From an uncultured Eubacteriales bacterium (GTDB lineage: Bacteria; Bacillota; Clostridia; Christensenellales; UBA1242), in NCBI GenBank assembly GCA_949878485.1, contig CATLAM010000004.1:55868-119867 (forward strand): a stretch of 64,000 nucleotides of DNA, read 5' to 3'. The notes beneath the pieces were generated by a model, which had not been told where the DNA came from, did not search any database, and saw only the letters and a program-made list of their open reading frames with translations. How positions within the stretch are numbered: the first letter of the stretch is position 1; each line of letters opens with the position of its first letter. Positions 51,528 through 60,650 of this stretch are shown one piece after another. Made by a program: the position numbers and the translations under genes.

Positions 51528-51557
51528 AAAAAAGCAAGGCGTTTACCTTGCTTTTTT
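51528..51557 (-). terminator. Terminator of SRP RNA
   Basis: On the minus strand AAAAAAGCAAGG / CCTTGCTTTTTT with a six-base loop, followed by T-rich sequence. Confidence 0.88.
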
Positions 51558-51559
51558 CA

Positions 51560-51830
51560 TTACTGGGCGGATGCTTCGTCACAATTACACCGATTGCCTT
51601 ACAAATTATCAACTCCATCAAAGTTTCCTTATGGCACATCAACCGATCTCCTTAATGATGCTTCCGTCAGGACCTGACATGGTTCGAAGGGATTGATTGC
51701 ATAAGACCTTAATTTCAACGCTGAAAATTTGCACACATCTTCGACATAATTGTGCCTAAGACAACTGTTCGACCTTGCTGAAGCGGGTTGCAAGTCACAG
51801 GGCACCGCTAACTCCCCATCTAGCCCAGTA
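51560..51830 (-). ncRNA. ffs: Signal recognition particle RNA, large (Alu-containing) type
   Basis: About 270 nt on the minus strand. The S-domain signature reads CAGGTCCTGACGGAAGCA (plus-strand complement near 51660-51678), and the 5' Alu part reads GGGGAGTTAGCGGTGCCCTGT. Both ends pair through TACTGGGC (5') and GCCCAGTA (3'). This is the long SRP RNA of spore-forming Bacillota, which works with Ffh in cotranslational targeting to the membrane. Flanked by a consensus promoter and a strong terminator. Confidence 0.95.
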
Positions 51831-51835
51831 TTACA

Positions 51836-51864
51836 ATTATAGACATTTAAAAGTGCTTTGTCAA
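51836..51864 (-). promoter_or_regulatory. Consensus promoter of SRP RNA
   Basis: Minus strand TTGACA (51864-51859), 17-nt spacer, TATAAT (51841-51836); both hexamers match consensus. Confidence 0.88.
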
Positions 51865-51935
51865 GCGTAATCAGAAAAAAGTGAGTCTTGCTTTTAAACT
51901 CTCGACAAAAAAGAACATTATCTGTCGCGATTTTT

Positions 51936-51965
51936 CATTGTAGGCAAAAAGTGCGTTCATACAAT
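51936..51965 (+). promoter_or_regulatory. Sigma-E-like promoter of the spoIIIA operon
   Basis: CATACAAT at 51958-51965 matches the sigma-E -10 consensus (CATACA-T); the -35 region TCATTGT (51935-51941) is a poor match to the usual ATATT. Distance to the spoIIIAA start (20 bp) is suitable. In Bacillus this operon is transcribed by sigma-E in the mother cell. Confidence 0.6.
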
Positions 51966-51984
51966 ACCTTAAAAGGAGAATGCT

Positions 51985-52881
51985 ATGCTGGAAAAAGTTT
52001 TGCCTGACAAGTTTCACAAAATTTTAAATGAAAAAGTCAACATGAAAGCAGTGAATGAAATTCGTTTGCGTGTGGACAAACCTGTGGTTGTCAATGTCAG
52101 CGGAAAGAATTATTTTCTTGGCGAAAATGGTGTTACATCAAGCATTACAAACAGTTTATATGCAAGTAAAATTATCGTGGAAGATGTCATTTTCAGGGCT
52201 AGTGAATGCTCCATTTATTCTGTGAATGAACAGATTAAAAGGGGATTCATTGTAACTGATGAAGCCGTCAGAATTGGAATTGGTGGAAACTTGATTGAAG
52301 AGAATGGACACATAAAAACTATGAACAATTTTTGCTCGTGCAATATAAGAGTTCCGCATGTTGTGAAAAACTGTTCACTTTCTGCTTATGCTTACATCGT
52401 GCATGATGACATTGTGGAAAACACTTTGGTGGTTTCTCCACCTGCTTGCGGAAAGACGACATTTTTGCGAGATTTTGCCTTTCAGTTGTCACAACGAAAT
52501 TTGTCTTACAATGTTCTTCTTTTGGATGAACGCGGCGAACTTGACTGTGGAGTAAACTCCAACTTTACTGACAAGATTGCTTTTGCCACAAAAAAGGTTG
52601 GGTTTGAAAACGGCATTCGTTCGCTTTCGCCAGACATAATAATAACGGATGAAATAGGACAAGAAGAAGACATTGAAGCAATTATGTATGCAAGTTCTTG
52701 TGGTGTGAAAGTTTTGGCTTCAGTCCATTCTGACAGCATTGAAACGCTTTCCAAAAAACAAATTTTCTCACAAGTTATAAAAGACAAAGTTTTTAAGCGT
52801 TTTGTGGTGCTGTCTAAACGAAATGGACCAGGAACATTTGAAGGAATTTATAATGAAAATTTTTCAAGAATATATCGCTGA
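51985..52881 (+). CDS. spoIIIAA: Stage III sporulation protein AA (ATPase)
   Basis: 298 residues. Mother-cell secretion-type ATPase of the SpoIIIA-SpoIIQ channel needed for forespore development. Walker A is SPPACGKTTFLRD, Walker B-like VLLLDERGELD and IIITDEIGQEEDI; the N-terminal part VNEIRLRVDKPVVV and ASECSIYSVNEQIKRGFIV is family-specific. AAAAGGAG precedes the ATG. First gene of the full eight-gene operon; a sigma-E-like site lies upstream. Confidence 0.95.
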   Translation: MLEKVLPDKFHKILNEKVNMKAVNEIRLRVDKPVVVNVSGKNYFLGENGVTSSITNSLYASKIIVEDVIFRASECSIYSVNEQIKRGFIVTDEAVRIGIGGNLIEENGHIKTMNNFCSCNIRVPHVVKNCSLSAYAYIVHDDIVENTLVVSPPACGKTTFLRDFAFQLSQRNLSYNVLLLDERGELDCGVNSNFTDKIAFATKKVGFENGIRSLSPDIIITDEIGQEEDIEAIMYASSCGVKVLASVHSDSIETLSKKQIFSQVIKDKVFKRFVVLSKRNGPGTFEGIYNENFSRIYR

Positions 52882-52890
52882 GGAGTTTAT

Positions 52891-53385
52891 ATGAAATATG
52901 TTTTGATTTTAATTGTTTTTGGATTATGCACCTTTGTAGGTTATTTGTTTTCTTTGAAATATTTAAGACGAAAAAAATTCTTCAACTCACTTATTGCATT
53001 TGCTGACAAGTTGTCTTTGGAGATTAACTTTTCTCGCGAAAGGCTTAAAATTTTGATTATGAATTTTGATGAAAACAACAAAAAGAATTTGTTGGATATT
53101 GACAAAAAGTTTATCGACTTTCTTGACAAAAAATGCGAATTAAATGAAGAAGAATTGTTTAAGAAAGCAACCATTCTCACAGCAGAAGAAAAAAATATGG
53201 TTTTCATGTTTTTGAAAACACTTGGAAGAAGTGATGTTGAAAATCAAACCAAAGAAATTCAAACATTCTTAACACGCTTTGCTGACTTGAAAAGCAAATG
53301 TGATGAAGAGCAAAAAAAGTATGGTTCGCTTTCACTTAAACTTGGAATTGTTGTTGGTTTGTTTTGTGCAATCATTATGTTTTAG
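52891..53385 (+). CDS. spoIIIAB: Stage III sporulation protein AB
   Basis: 164 residues. N-terminal membrane helix (VLILIVFGLCTFVGYLFSLKY), long helical region, and a second hydrophobic end (LGIVVGLFCAIIMF). SpoIIIAB resembles type II secretion GspF-like subunits in fold. LGRSDVENQTKEI is the family's recognisable motif. Follows spoIIIAA by nine bases. Confidence 0.9.
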   Translation: MKYVLILIVFGLCTFVGYLFSLKYLRRKKFFNSLIAFADKLSLEINFSRERLKILIMNFDENNKKNLLDIDKKFIDFLDKKCELNEEELFKKATILTAEEKNMVFMFLKTLGRSDVENQTKEIQTFLTRFADLKSKCDEEQKKYGSLSLKLGIVVGLFCAIIMF

Positions 53386-53394
53386 GGGTGGCTT

Positions 53395-53589
53395 ATGAAT
53401 ATAGACATCATTTTTAAAATTGCCGCTGTTGGAATTTTAACAGCAGTGGTGGGGCAGATTTTGAAAAACAGTGGAAAGGAAGATATTTCCACTTTGGCAA
53501 CGCTTGCTGGCGTGGTTATTGTGCTTTTCATGGTGCTTGGAATGATTTCCGAACTTTTTACATCAATTCGGGGGATGTTCAATTTTTAA
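53395..53589 (+). CDS. spoIIIAC: Stage III sporulation protein AC
   Basis: 64 residues, two membrane helices: IIFKIAAVGILTAVVGQIL and LATLAGVVIVLFMVLGMI. Small, highly conserved membrane subunit of the SpoIIIA complex. A GTTATG start preceded by GGGGTGG. Size and order fit the family exactly. Confidence 0.93.
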   Translation: MNIDIIFKIAAVGILTAVVGQILKNSGKEDISTLATLAGVVIVLFMVLGMISELFTSIRGMFNF

Positions 53590-53604
53590 AACAGGAGGTG
53601 GCGG

Positions 53605-53997
53605 GTGGATACTCTATACAAGATTTTGGCTGTGGCAGTTGTCACTTGCATAGCGTGTCTGATTGTCAAGCCTGTTCGAAGTGATTTCGCAATTTTAATT
53701 TCCATTGTTGGCGGAATAATCATCATCTTTTATGCTCTTTCTTATCTTTCTTCAATTTTTAATGTTTTCAATAACATCTTCCACATAACAAACATAAACT
53801 CTTCACTTTATGCTGTTATTTTAAAAATTATCGGAATTGGTTATCTGACTGAGTTCACAGCGGGAATATGTAATGACACTGGAAACGGTGGGCTTGCAGA
53901 CAAAGTGCTTCTTGGTGGGAAAATTGTCGTTCTTGTCATGGCACTTCCAATTGTGACAAGCATTTTAAACATCGTAATGGAGTTGTTGCCGTTATGA
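53605..53997 (+). CDS. spoIIIAD: Stage III sporulation protein AD
   Basis: 130 residues, four hydrophobic segments, homologous in its first half to SpoIIIAC. Conserved end: GIGYLTEFTAGICNDTGNGGLADKVLLGGKIVVLVMALPIV. Start codon is GTG at 53605 after AGGAGGTG. Its stop overlaps spoIIIAE by four bases. Confidence 0.93.
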   Translation: MDTLYKILAVAVVTCIACLIVKPVRSDFAILISIVGGIIIIFYALSYLSSIFNVFNNIFHITNINSSLYAVILKIIGIGYLTEFTAGICNDTGNGGLADKVLLGGKIVVLVMALPIVTSILNIVMELLPL

Positions 53998-55229
53998 AAA
54001 AAGAAAAGAAAAAAAAGAAATTTTGGGTCTATGCAATCTTAGTTATGATTTTTGTTTCTTGTTTCTATGGTCGTTTTGACATATGCAAAGGTTTTGTTGC
54101 AAATGTGGCTTATGCGGAAACAGAACAAGAATCCATTGAAACACAACTTCAAGACGAGATTACAGACCAAATAAGTAAACTGGATTTTTCTGATGTGGAA
54201 CAGGTTGTGGAAAATCTTTCTGCTGATGCAAAGAAATTATTTGCATCCAACTCTTTTGGAGAAAAAGTTGTAAACATTATCACAGGGAATTATGAAGAAA
54301 GTTCGCAGAGTTTCTTTTCGGCAATATCGGCAGTGTTTTTTGGTGGAATTAAAAATTATCTTCCACTTATTGCCAGCATAATAGCGGTGGCAATTTTGGG
54401 TGGAATGGTGGCAAGTTTGAAACCATCTGTAAGTGGTAAATCAATTGGCAACATTGTGCATTTTGTCACATATGGAGTCGTCTTGATTTTTTTAGGGGCT
54501 TCCATTGTGGAAATTATAAGGGCAACCACGACAACTTTGACCACCGTTAAGGGAATTTTTGACGGAATATTTCCTGTGCTTTTGACACTTCTTACTGCTG
54601 TTGGTGGAACGGTTTCTGTTGGAATTTATCAGCCAGCCATAGCACTTTTAAGTAATGTTGTTATTTCATTTATCACCTATGTTTTACTTCCGCTTTTCAT
54701 TTTCTCCATGGTGTTTTCCATAGTCGGTAATCTTTCCACAAATGTCAACTTAGGTCATTTTGTTTCTTTCCTTCAAGGTGCATTTAAGTGGATGATTGGA
54801 TTATGTTTCACAATTTTTTTGGGTTTTGTAAGCATCCAAGGAGTTATGGCAGGGGCGGTGGATGGACTGTCAATCAGAACGGCAAAATATGCCATTAAAA
54901 GTTATATACCAATTGTTGGTGGCTATGTGTCAGACGGAATGTCAATCATCTTGGCAAGCAGTATGCTTATAAAAAATGCCATTGGTGGTGTAGGTCTTTT
55001 GCTGTTGTTCATCACAGTTGTTTCTCCAGCAGTCAATTTAATTGTTTTTATGCTGTCACTTAAATTTATGGCAGGAATTATTGAGCCGATTGGAGATAAG
55101 AAAATTGCCAACTTTATAAGTGAAATTTCCAAAAGTCTTTCACTTTTAATTGCACTTTTGGTGGCTGTTTCATTTATGTATTTGGTTTTGACTGGGCTTA
55201 TAATGTGCAGTGCAAATTTGGTTGTTTAA
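53994..55229 (+). CDS. spoIIIAE: Stage III sporulation protein AE
   Basis: 411 residues. N-terminal signal/membrane segment (FWVYAILVMIFVSCFYG) with VAYA-E as possible cleavage site, an acidic helical segment to about 95, then seven or more membrane helices. VSIQGVMAGAVDGLSIRTAKYAIKSYIPIVGGYVSDG is the family's conserved core. Polytopic component of the SpoIIIA channel in the outer forespore membrane. Confidence 0.94.
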   Translation: MKKEKKKKKFWVYAILVMIFVSCFYGRFDICKGFVANVAYAETEQESIETQLQDEITDQISKLDFSDVEQVVENLSADAKKLFASNSFGEKVVNIITGNYEESSQSFFSAISAVFFGGIKNYLPLIASIIAVAILGGMVASLKPSVSGKSIGNIVHFVTYGVVLIFLGASIVEIIRATTTTLTTVKGIFDGIFPVLLTLLTAVGGTVSVGIYQPAIALLSNVVISFITYVLLPLFIFSMVFSIVGNLSTNVNLGHFVSFLQGAFKWMIGLCFTIFLGFVSIQGVMAGAVDGLSIRTAKYAIKSYIPIVGGYVSDGMSIILASSMLIKNAIGGVGLLLLFITVVSPAVNLIVFMLSLKFMAGIIEPIGDKKIANFISEISKSLSLLIALLVAVSFMYLVLTGLIMCSANLVV

Positions 55230-55241
55230 AAGGAGAAAAGT

Positions 55242-55742
55242 GTGAGTGCAGTTTCTGGGTGGCTTTTGTCAATCACTGGCGTAATTCTTTTAAGTGTGCT
55301 TGCGGAATTTGTTTTGCCAGAAGGTCAAATAAACAAATATATAAAAGTGATTTTTTCTTTCGTAATTTTGCTTGTTGTAATTATGCCAATTCCAAAATTG
55401 TTTGGTAAAGGTTTTGACATTTCAAAGTTTTTTGGAAATGAATCAATTTTGCAAGAAGATTATTTATATCAACTTAATGCTGACAAACTTACAGCAATAA
55501 ATACAGAAATTTCAGAGAAAATTCACAAGGCGGGACTAAGGAATGTGGAAGTTTCCATCAATGCGAATGTGCTTGATAAAGATATGGAAATTTTCGGTGT
55601 TTATGTCGATTTATGCGAAATTGAATATGCGGAAAATTTTGGAAATAAAGATATAACAAAAGCCAAAGCAAAAATTAAAGAAATCATAAAAAGCATTTCG
55701 CTTTTGGAAAATGTGGAGGTAAGTTTTAATGAGTTTAAATAA
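55242..55742 (+). CDS. spoIIIAF: Stage III sporulation protein AF
   Basis: 166 residues. Two N-terminal membrane helices (WLLSITGVILLSVLAEFVLPEGQINKYIKVIFSFVILLVVIMPI) and a C-terminal soluble ring-forming-like domain. The LPEGQINKYIK loop is typical of the family. Start is GTG 55242 after AAAGGAG; it overlaps spoIIIAG by 14 bases. Confidence 0.9.
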   Translation: MSAVSGWLLSITGVILLSVLAEFVLPEGQINKYIKVIFSFVILLVVIMPIPKLFGKGFDISKFFGNESILQEDYLYQLNADKLTAINTEISEKIHKAGLRNVEVSINANVLDKDMEIFGVYVDLCEIEYAENFGNKDITKAKAKIKEIIKSISLLENVEVSFNEFK

Positions 55743-56250
55743 AATTTGGATAAAGTTGAAAAGTGTCAAACATATTGAAATAATCATTGCAGTGGTCATT
55801 GCTCTTCTTGTTTGTTTAATCTATTTTTCTTTCTTTGGATCATCCAAAAAAAGTGATGACAAAATAAGTCAAAATCCGACAGAAGAATTTTCCACAATAA
55901 CGGAATATGTGGACATGCTGGAAAATAAATTATGTAATGTATTGTCAAAGATTTCTGGTGTCGGAAATGTCAATGTCATTCTTACTGTGGAAAGTGGTTT
56001 TTCTTATGAATATGCCACAGACACTGAAACCAAGACAACGGTGTCAGGTTCAACAGAAACAACAATAACAACGCAGACAATCATTTTGGTTTCAGGTGAG
56101 CCATTGATTTCCAAAGAAATCTATCCAACAATAAAGGGGGTGGTTGTGGTTGCCGAAGGTGCAGAAAATATAGCGGTTAAACTTAACATTTTAACTGCAG
56201 TTGAGACAGTGTTAGATGTTGACGAAAACAATATCACAATTTTAGCATAA
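55729..56250 (+). CDS. spoIIIAG: Stage III sporulation protein AG
   Basis: 173 residues. One membrane helix (IIIAVVIALLVCLIYFSFFG) then a periplasm-like ring-building domain: LENKLCNVLSKISGVGNVNVILTVESG, ISKEIYPTIKGVVVVAEGAENIAVKLNI. SpoIIIAG forms a large 30-fold ring in the intermembrane space. GGAGGTAAG precedes the ATG. Confidence 0.94.
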   Translation: MSLNKIWIKLKSVKHIEIIIAVVIALLVCLIYFSFFGSSKKSDDKISQNPTEEFSTITEYVDMLENKLCNVLSKISGVGNVNVILTVESGFSYEYATDTETKTTVSGSTETTITTQTIILVSGEPLISKEIYPTIKGVVVVAEGAENIAVKLNILTAVETVLDVDENNITILA

Positions 56251-56263
56251 AAGGAGAATTTAT

Positions 56264-56728
56264 ATGAAAAAAAGAACAAAAATAATAATACTTTCACTTA
56301 TGGTTGTTTTGCTTGGTGTGACAGGTTGGCTTAATATTGCACTCAACAAATCTGCAACTGAGACAAACACACAAGTTACAACTTCAAGTTATTTCGCAAC
56401 TTACAGAAGCGACAGACAAAGCACTCGTGACCAAGAAATTTTATATTATGATGCCATCATTGATAATGGCGACCCAACAGACGCTGCAGTAATTTCTGCA
56501 AAGGCTGCAAAACTTGAACTTATTTCAAACATGGAAAAAGAACTTGCTGTTGAAGGACTTATCAAAGCACAAGGTTTTGAAGATTGCGTTATTTCTCTTA
56601 CTGGCTCTAAAATCAATGTAGTTGTTAAGGCATCAGAACTCTCTGAAACAGAAGTTGCTCAAATTTCTTCAATTGTTACAGAACAACTTAATGTTGCTTT
56701 AAAAAATATTGTTATAATTCCAGCGTAA
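56264..56728 (+). CDS. spoIIIAH: Stage III sporulation protein AH
   Basis: 154 residues. N-terminal membrane helix (IIILSLMVVLLGVTGWLNI) then the soluble YscJ/FliF-like domain that binds SpoIIQ across the septum: QEILYYDAIIDNGD, LELISNMEKELAVEGLIKAQGFEDCVI, and VVVKASELSETEVAQISSIV. Last gene of the operon; AAAAGGAG precedes the ATG. Confidence 0.93.
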   Translation: MKKRTKIIILSLMVVLLGVTGWLNIALNKSATETNTQVTTSSYFATYRSDRQSTRDQEILYYDAIIDNGDPTDAAVISAKAAKLELISNMEKELAVEGLIKAQGFEDCVISLTGSKINVVVKASELSETEVAQISSIVTEQLNVALKNIVIIPA

Positions 56729-56789
56729 TAAGTTGCAAAATGTAAGTAACATATGATAAAATGTAAATGTATAAACATAAGGAGAAGTT

Positions 56790-57158
56790 ATGGCAGTGAA
56801 AAATCAAGACACAAACAGTGGCAAAATAACTTTGGACAGAAAAATTTTGGTGTCCATCATCAACTTGGCAGCAAAAGAAATCAATGGCGTGAAAAGTGTT
56901 ACAAATTCTGCAAGACCGTGGATTAAGCGAGTTTTCAATCGCTATGACGATGGTGTGGAAATTAAATTTGAGAAAAACGGAGCATTAACCATAGATGTTT
57001 ACATCAACATTTTTGTTGGTTACAGTGTGCCAGACATTGCTTACAGAGTGCAAGAAAACATTCGAAACTCTTTGGCAACAATGGTGGCTCTTAAACCGCT
57101 TAAAATCAACATTCATGTAATAAGTGTTGATTGTGATCAAGAGGTGTCAAATGCGTAA
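56790..57158 (+). CDS. Asp23/Gls24 family protein
   Basis: 122 residues. ITLDRKILVSIINLAAKEINGVKSV, DVYINIFVGYSVPDIAYRVQENI and the end KINIHVISVDCD are typical of Asp23/Gls24 (YqhY-like) proteins. In Bacillota such a gene (yqhY) usually lies between accC and nusB, and has been tied to regulation of acetyl-CoA carboxylase. Here accBC are absent, and the gene follows spoIIIAH and overlaps nusB by eight bases. AAGGAG precedes the ATG. Confidence 0.9.
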   Translation: MAVKNQDTNSGKITLDRKILVSIINLAAKEINGVKSVTNSARPWIKRVFNRYDDGVEIKFEKNGALTIDVYINIFVGYSVPDIAYRVQENIRNSLATMVALKPLKINIHVISVDCDQEVSNA

Positions 57159-57531
57159 TGATGCTCGTGAAAACGCTTTTAAATTGATTTTTGAAGGTTT
57201 GTTTCATGATTGCGATGTCGAACTTTCTAAAGACAGTTTGACAGAGCTTAAAAAAGAAGACGACGAAAAATTCTTTCAGCAAATTATGCAAGAATTTAAC
57301 AATCATCAAGAAGAAATTAAAGAGAAAGTTGAAAGCCATTTAAAAAATTTTGATTATTCCAGACTTTTCAAAATTGACTTGGCACTTGTGAACTTGTGTT
57401 TAACAGAAGTTTTATATTGTGGAACTCCTAAGGCAGTTGCCATGAATGAAACAATTGAACTTTCCAAAAAATACAGCACAGAAAAGTCATCCAAATTTAT
57501 AAATGGACTTATTTCTGCCATATTAAACTGA
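57151..57531 (+). CDS. nusB: Transcription antitermination factor NusB
   Basis: 126 residues, all-helical RNA-binding factor that with NusE binds boxA in rRNA transcripts. Start MRNDARENAFKLIFEGLF; YSRLFKIDLALVNLCLTEVLYCGTPKAVAMNETIELSKKY and the end SSKFINGLISAIL are diagnostic. ATG 57151 follows AAGAGGTG; an ATG at 57124 would overlap more of the previous gene. Confidence 0.94.
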   Translation: MRNDARENAFKLIFEGLFHDCDVELSKDSLTELKKEDDEKFFQQIMQEFNNHQEEIKEKVESHLKNFDYSRLFKIDLALVNLCLTEVLYCGTPKAVAMNETIELSKKYSTEKSSKFINGLISAILN

Positions 57532-57533
57532 TT

Positions 57534-58715
57534 ATGACAAATTCAAACTTTACCATTTCGGTAACCAAATTTAATACCATTATTAAAGACATCTTTAACA
57601 GCGAAGAACTTCTCCATAACATCAAAATTGTTGGAGAAGTTTTTGGCATTTCTGTTTCCAAAACTGCCACTTATTTTTCGCTTAAAGATGAAGAAAGCAC
57701 ACTTCCATGCGTGACATTTATTGCCAGCAATATGCAAGAAATCAAGGAAGGTGACATGGTTTCAGTTACGGGGTCACCAAACTATTACACCAAAAGTGGT
57801 CGCTTTAACTTTATTGTAAACAACATAGAACCTTTTGGGCTTGGGCTTTTATATCAACGCTTTTTGCTTCTTAAAGAAAAGTTGGAAAAAGAAGGGTTGT
57901 TTGATGAAACGCACAAAAAACAAATTCCAAACACAATCAAAAGGATTGGAGTTGTGTCGTCAAAAGAAGGTGCGGTTATTCAAGATATAAAAAATGTTTC
58001 TTGGCGAAGAAATAAGGCAATTGATATTGTGCTTTATGATGTCAAGGTGCAAGGCAATGATGCCGAAAAAGAAATTGCAAAAGGGATTGAGTTTTTCTCT
58101 GACTATGACAATGTTGATGTTGTTGTGGTTGCAAGGGGCGGTGGAAGCATGGAGGATCTTTCTGCGTTCAACACCGAACTTGTGGCGCGTGCAACTTATA
58201 ACTGTCAAAAACCAATTGTTTCGGCAGTAGGGCATGAAACAGATTTCACAATAATCGACTTTGTTTCTGATTTGCGAGCACCAACACCGAGTGCTGCTGC
58301 AGAACTTTTGACAAAAGACACCAAATTATCTTTTGAAACTTTAAGGAAACAGACATCCAGAATTTCAAGAGCAATTGACACTTTTGTTTCTGCCAACAAT
58401 TTTTACTTACAAACTTTGCAAGACACTTTCTGGGCTTATTCACAAGTGGGCTTAACTGAAAGGAAGACAAAATTTGATAAACTGGTGCAGAATTTGTCAA
58501 ACAAACTTTCAAGTTTTGTCACTGATGTGGAACATGACTTAAATTTAAAAACAATAAAACTAAGCAAATTAAATCCACTTGACATACTGGCACTTGGATA
58601 TGCTAAAATAGAACAAAATGGAAAGGTGCTTTCAAGTGTCAAAGAAGTGGATAAAAATTTGCAGTTGGAAATAAATTTTGCAGATGGCACAGTAACGGCT
58701 GTTCCAAAGGAGTAG
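57534..58715 (+). CDS. xseA: Exodeoxyribonuclease VII large subunit
   Basis: 393 residues. Single-strand exonuclease with XseB. N-terminal OB fold (FTISVTKFNTIIKDIFNSEELLHNIKIVGEV, about 1-100), catalytic domain with KRIGVVSSKEGAVIQDI, VVVVARGGGSMEDLSAFNTE and VSAVGHETDFTIIDFVSDLRAPTPSAAAEL, then a coiled coil and SKLNPLDILALGYAKI. No Shine-Dalgarno is evident, so translation likely couples to nusB three bases upstream. Confidence 0.96.
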   Translation: MTNSNFTISVTKFNTIIKDIFNSEELLHNIKIVGEVFGISVSKTATYFSLKDEESTLPCVTFIASNMQEIKEGDMVSVTGSPNYYTKSGRFNFIVNNIEPFGLGLLYQRFLLLKEKLEKEGLFDETHKKQIPNTIKRIGVVSSKEGAVIQDIKNVSWRRNKAIDIVLYDVKVQGNDAEKEIAKGIEFFSDYDNVDVVVVARGGGSMEDLSAFNTELVARATYNCQKPIVSAVGHETDFTIIDFVSDLRAPTPSAAAELLTKDTKLSFETLRKQTSRISRAIDTFVSANNFYLQTLQDTFWAYSQVGLTERKTKFDKLVQNLSNKLSSFVTDVEHDLNLKTIKLSKLNPLDILALGYAKIEQNGKVLSSVKEVDKNLQLEINFADGTVTAVPKE

Positions 58716-58719
58716 GATT

Positions 58720-58923
58720 ATGAATTACGAAGAAGCAATTAAAGAACTTGAAGAAATCACAGAAAAGTTGGAAAGCGAAAAACTTCCGCTTAAAACAGTG
58801 CAGGAACTTTTTGAAAGGGCAAGTGTGCTTTCAAAATTTGCTCAGGAAGAACTTTCTAAAACAACTGGAAAACTTTATCAAATTAAGAAAGAGTTAGACC
58901 AAATCACAGAGGAGGAATTATGA
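58720..58923 (+). CDS. xseB: Exodeoxyribonuclease VII small subunit
   Basis: 67 residues, helical hairpin: NYEEAIKELEEITEKLESEKLPLKTVQELFERA is the family signature. Multiple XseB bind the XseA coiled coil. Its stop overlaps proS by four bases (ATGA). AAGGAG precedes the ATG. Confidence 0.94.
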   Translation: MNYEEAIKELEEITEKLESEKLPLKTVQELFERASVLSKFAQEELSKTTGKLYQIKKELDQITEEEL

Positions 58924-60647
58924 GATTAAGTAAACTCGTTGGAGAACGCATAAAAGAAATTCCTAATGGTGCAACGATAAAAAGCCATATTTTGCTTTTG
59001 CGTGCAGGTTATATTAAACAAGTCAGTGCTGGCATTTTTTCTCTTATGCCACCAGCACAAAAGGTAAGTTTAAAAATTCAAAACATCATTCGTGATGAGA
59101 TGAACAAAGTTGGCGGACAAGAAGTGTTATTCCCAGTTGTTATGCCACGCGAACTTTGGGAAAAGAGTGGTCGTTATTCTTCTATTAAAGATGAAATGGT
59201 GCGTTTTAAAGACAGAACAAATCACGACATGGTGCTTGGAATGACACATGAAGAAGCATCTGTTCATATGGCTTTAAACACAATTAAAAGTCATGAACAA
59301 CTGCCTTTTATGATCTATCAAATTCAAACCAAATTTCGTGACGAGCCAAGGGCAAGGGGTGGACTTATCAGAGTGAGAGAATTCACAATGAAAGATGCTT
59401 ATTCTTTCCACTTGAGCCAAGAAGATTTGGATGCTTATTATAAGAAAGTTTATGACGCTTATGTTCGAATTTATAAGCGTATTGGCTTCAAGAATTTCAC
59501 TGTTGTTGAAGGCGATAACGGCATGATGGGTGGCAAAGTGTCACACGAATATATGGCAGTAACTCCTGCTGGGGAAGACAGTTTGGTAATTTGCCCAAAT
59601 TGTGGCTACAGCAGTAACATGGAAGTTGCGGTTGCTGTTAAAGAAGAAAATGATCACACTGTTGTTGGCGAAATGGAAGAAGTTTTCACAGGAAATGCTC
59701 ACACAATTGAAGAAGTTTGTGCTTTTCTTGAAACTGATGCAAAACACACAGCAAAGGCAGTTTGTTATAAAGCAGAGGCGGACGGAAAACTCGTGGTAGT
59801 CTTCTTGCGTGGTGACTGTGATGTAAATGAAATGAAACTTCAAAAGTTTGTCAGAAGTGAATTGTTGCCAGTTGATGTAGAAGAATTTGGTTTGTTTGCA
59901 GGTAATATTGGATGTGTTGATTTCCATCCAGAAAACGCTTATGTTTTCTTTGATGCTTCTCTTAAAGGTTTAGAAAATTTTGTTACTGGTGCAAATAAGA
60001 AAGATTTCCACATCAAAAATGTAAGTATGTCAAGAGATTTGTCAGATGTTCAGTTTGTTGATGTTGCACTTGTTAAAGCGGGAGAGAAATGTGTTCATTG
60101 CGGGGCAGAATTGAATCTTACTCGTGGTATTGAAATTGGAAACATCTTCCAACTTGGCACAAAATACACTCAAACTATGGGTATGAAAGTTAATTTGCCA
60201 GACGGAACATCAAAAGAGCCAATCATGGGCTGTTATGGAATAGGTGTTGGCAGATCACTCGCCAGCATTTGTGAAGAAAAAGCAGACGATAAAGGTCTTG
60301 TTTGGCCAATGACAATTGCTCCTTGGCATATACATTTTTGTCCACTTCGTTTGGATGACGAAAATGTAAGTGCAGTTGCAGATGAACTTTATAATAAAAT
60401 GGTTGCTGAAGGGATTGAAGTTTTGTATGATGACAGAAACATCTCAGCGGGGATAAAACTTACTGACAGTGAACTTATGGGCATGCCAATCAGAGTGCTT
60501 ATCAGCCCAAAAACCATGGCAAATATGGAAGCAGAAATCACTATGCGTGAAACAGGGGAAAGATTTAACATTTCCATTAAACAACTTATAGGCGAACTTA
60601 AATCTTTGATAAGTTATGAAATTGATGAAATCAACAAAAACGCTTAA
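58920..60647 (+). CDS. proS: Proline-tRNA ligase (bacterial type)
   Basis: 575 residues. Class II synthetase for tRNA-Pro. Core: LLLRAGYIKQVSAGIFSLMP, motif 2 TKFRDEPRARGGLIRVREFTMKDAYSFH, then the editing insertion domain (about 225-385) typical of bacterial ProRS, motif 3 GCYGIGVGRSLASICEE and the anticodon domain (APWHIHFCPL onward). Overlaps xseB and uses GAGGAGG inside it. No lesion seen. Confidence 0.96.
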   Translation: MRLSKLVGERIKEIPNGATIKSHILLLRAGYIKQVSAGIFSLMPPAQKVSLKIQNIIRDEMNKVGGQEVLFPVVMPRELWEKSGRYSSIKDEMVRFKDRTNHDMVLGMTHEEASVHMALNTIKSHEQLPFMIYQIQTKFRDEPRARGGLIRVREFTMKDAYSFHLSQEDLDAYYKKVYDAYVRIYKRIGFKNFTVVEGDNGMMGGKVSHEYMAVTPAGEDSLVICPNCGYSSNMEVAVAVKEENDHTVVGEMEEVFTGNAHTIEEVCAFLETDAKHTAKAVCYKAEADGKLVVVFLRGDCDVNEMKLQKFVRSELLPVDVEEFGLFAGNIGCVDFHPENAYVFFDASLKGLENFVTGANKKDFHIKNVSMSRDLSDVQFVDVALVKAGEKCVHCGAELNLTRGIEIGNIFQLGTKYTQTMGMKVNLPDGTSKEPIMGCYGIGVGRSLASICEEKADDKGLVWPMTIAPWHIHFCPLRLDDENVSAVADELYNKMVAEGIEVLYDDRNISAGIKLTDSELMGMPIRVLISPKTMANMEAEITMRETGERFNISIKQLIGELKSLISYEIDEINKNA

Positions 60648-60650
60648 TTT

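Noticed and set aside
51505..51696. Open frame across the SRP RNA and its terminator
   Set aside because: Shadow frame on the strand opposite a clear SRP RNA gene.
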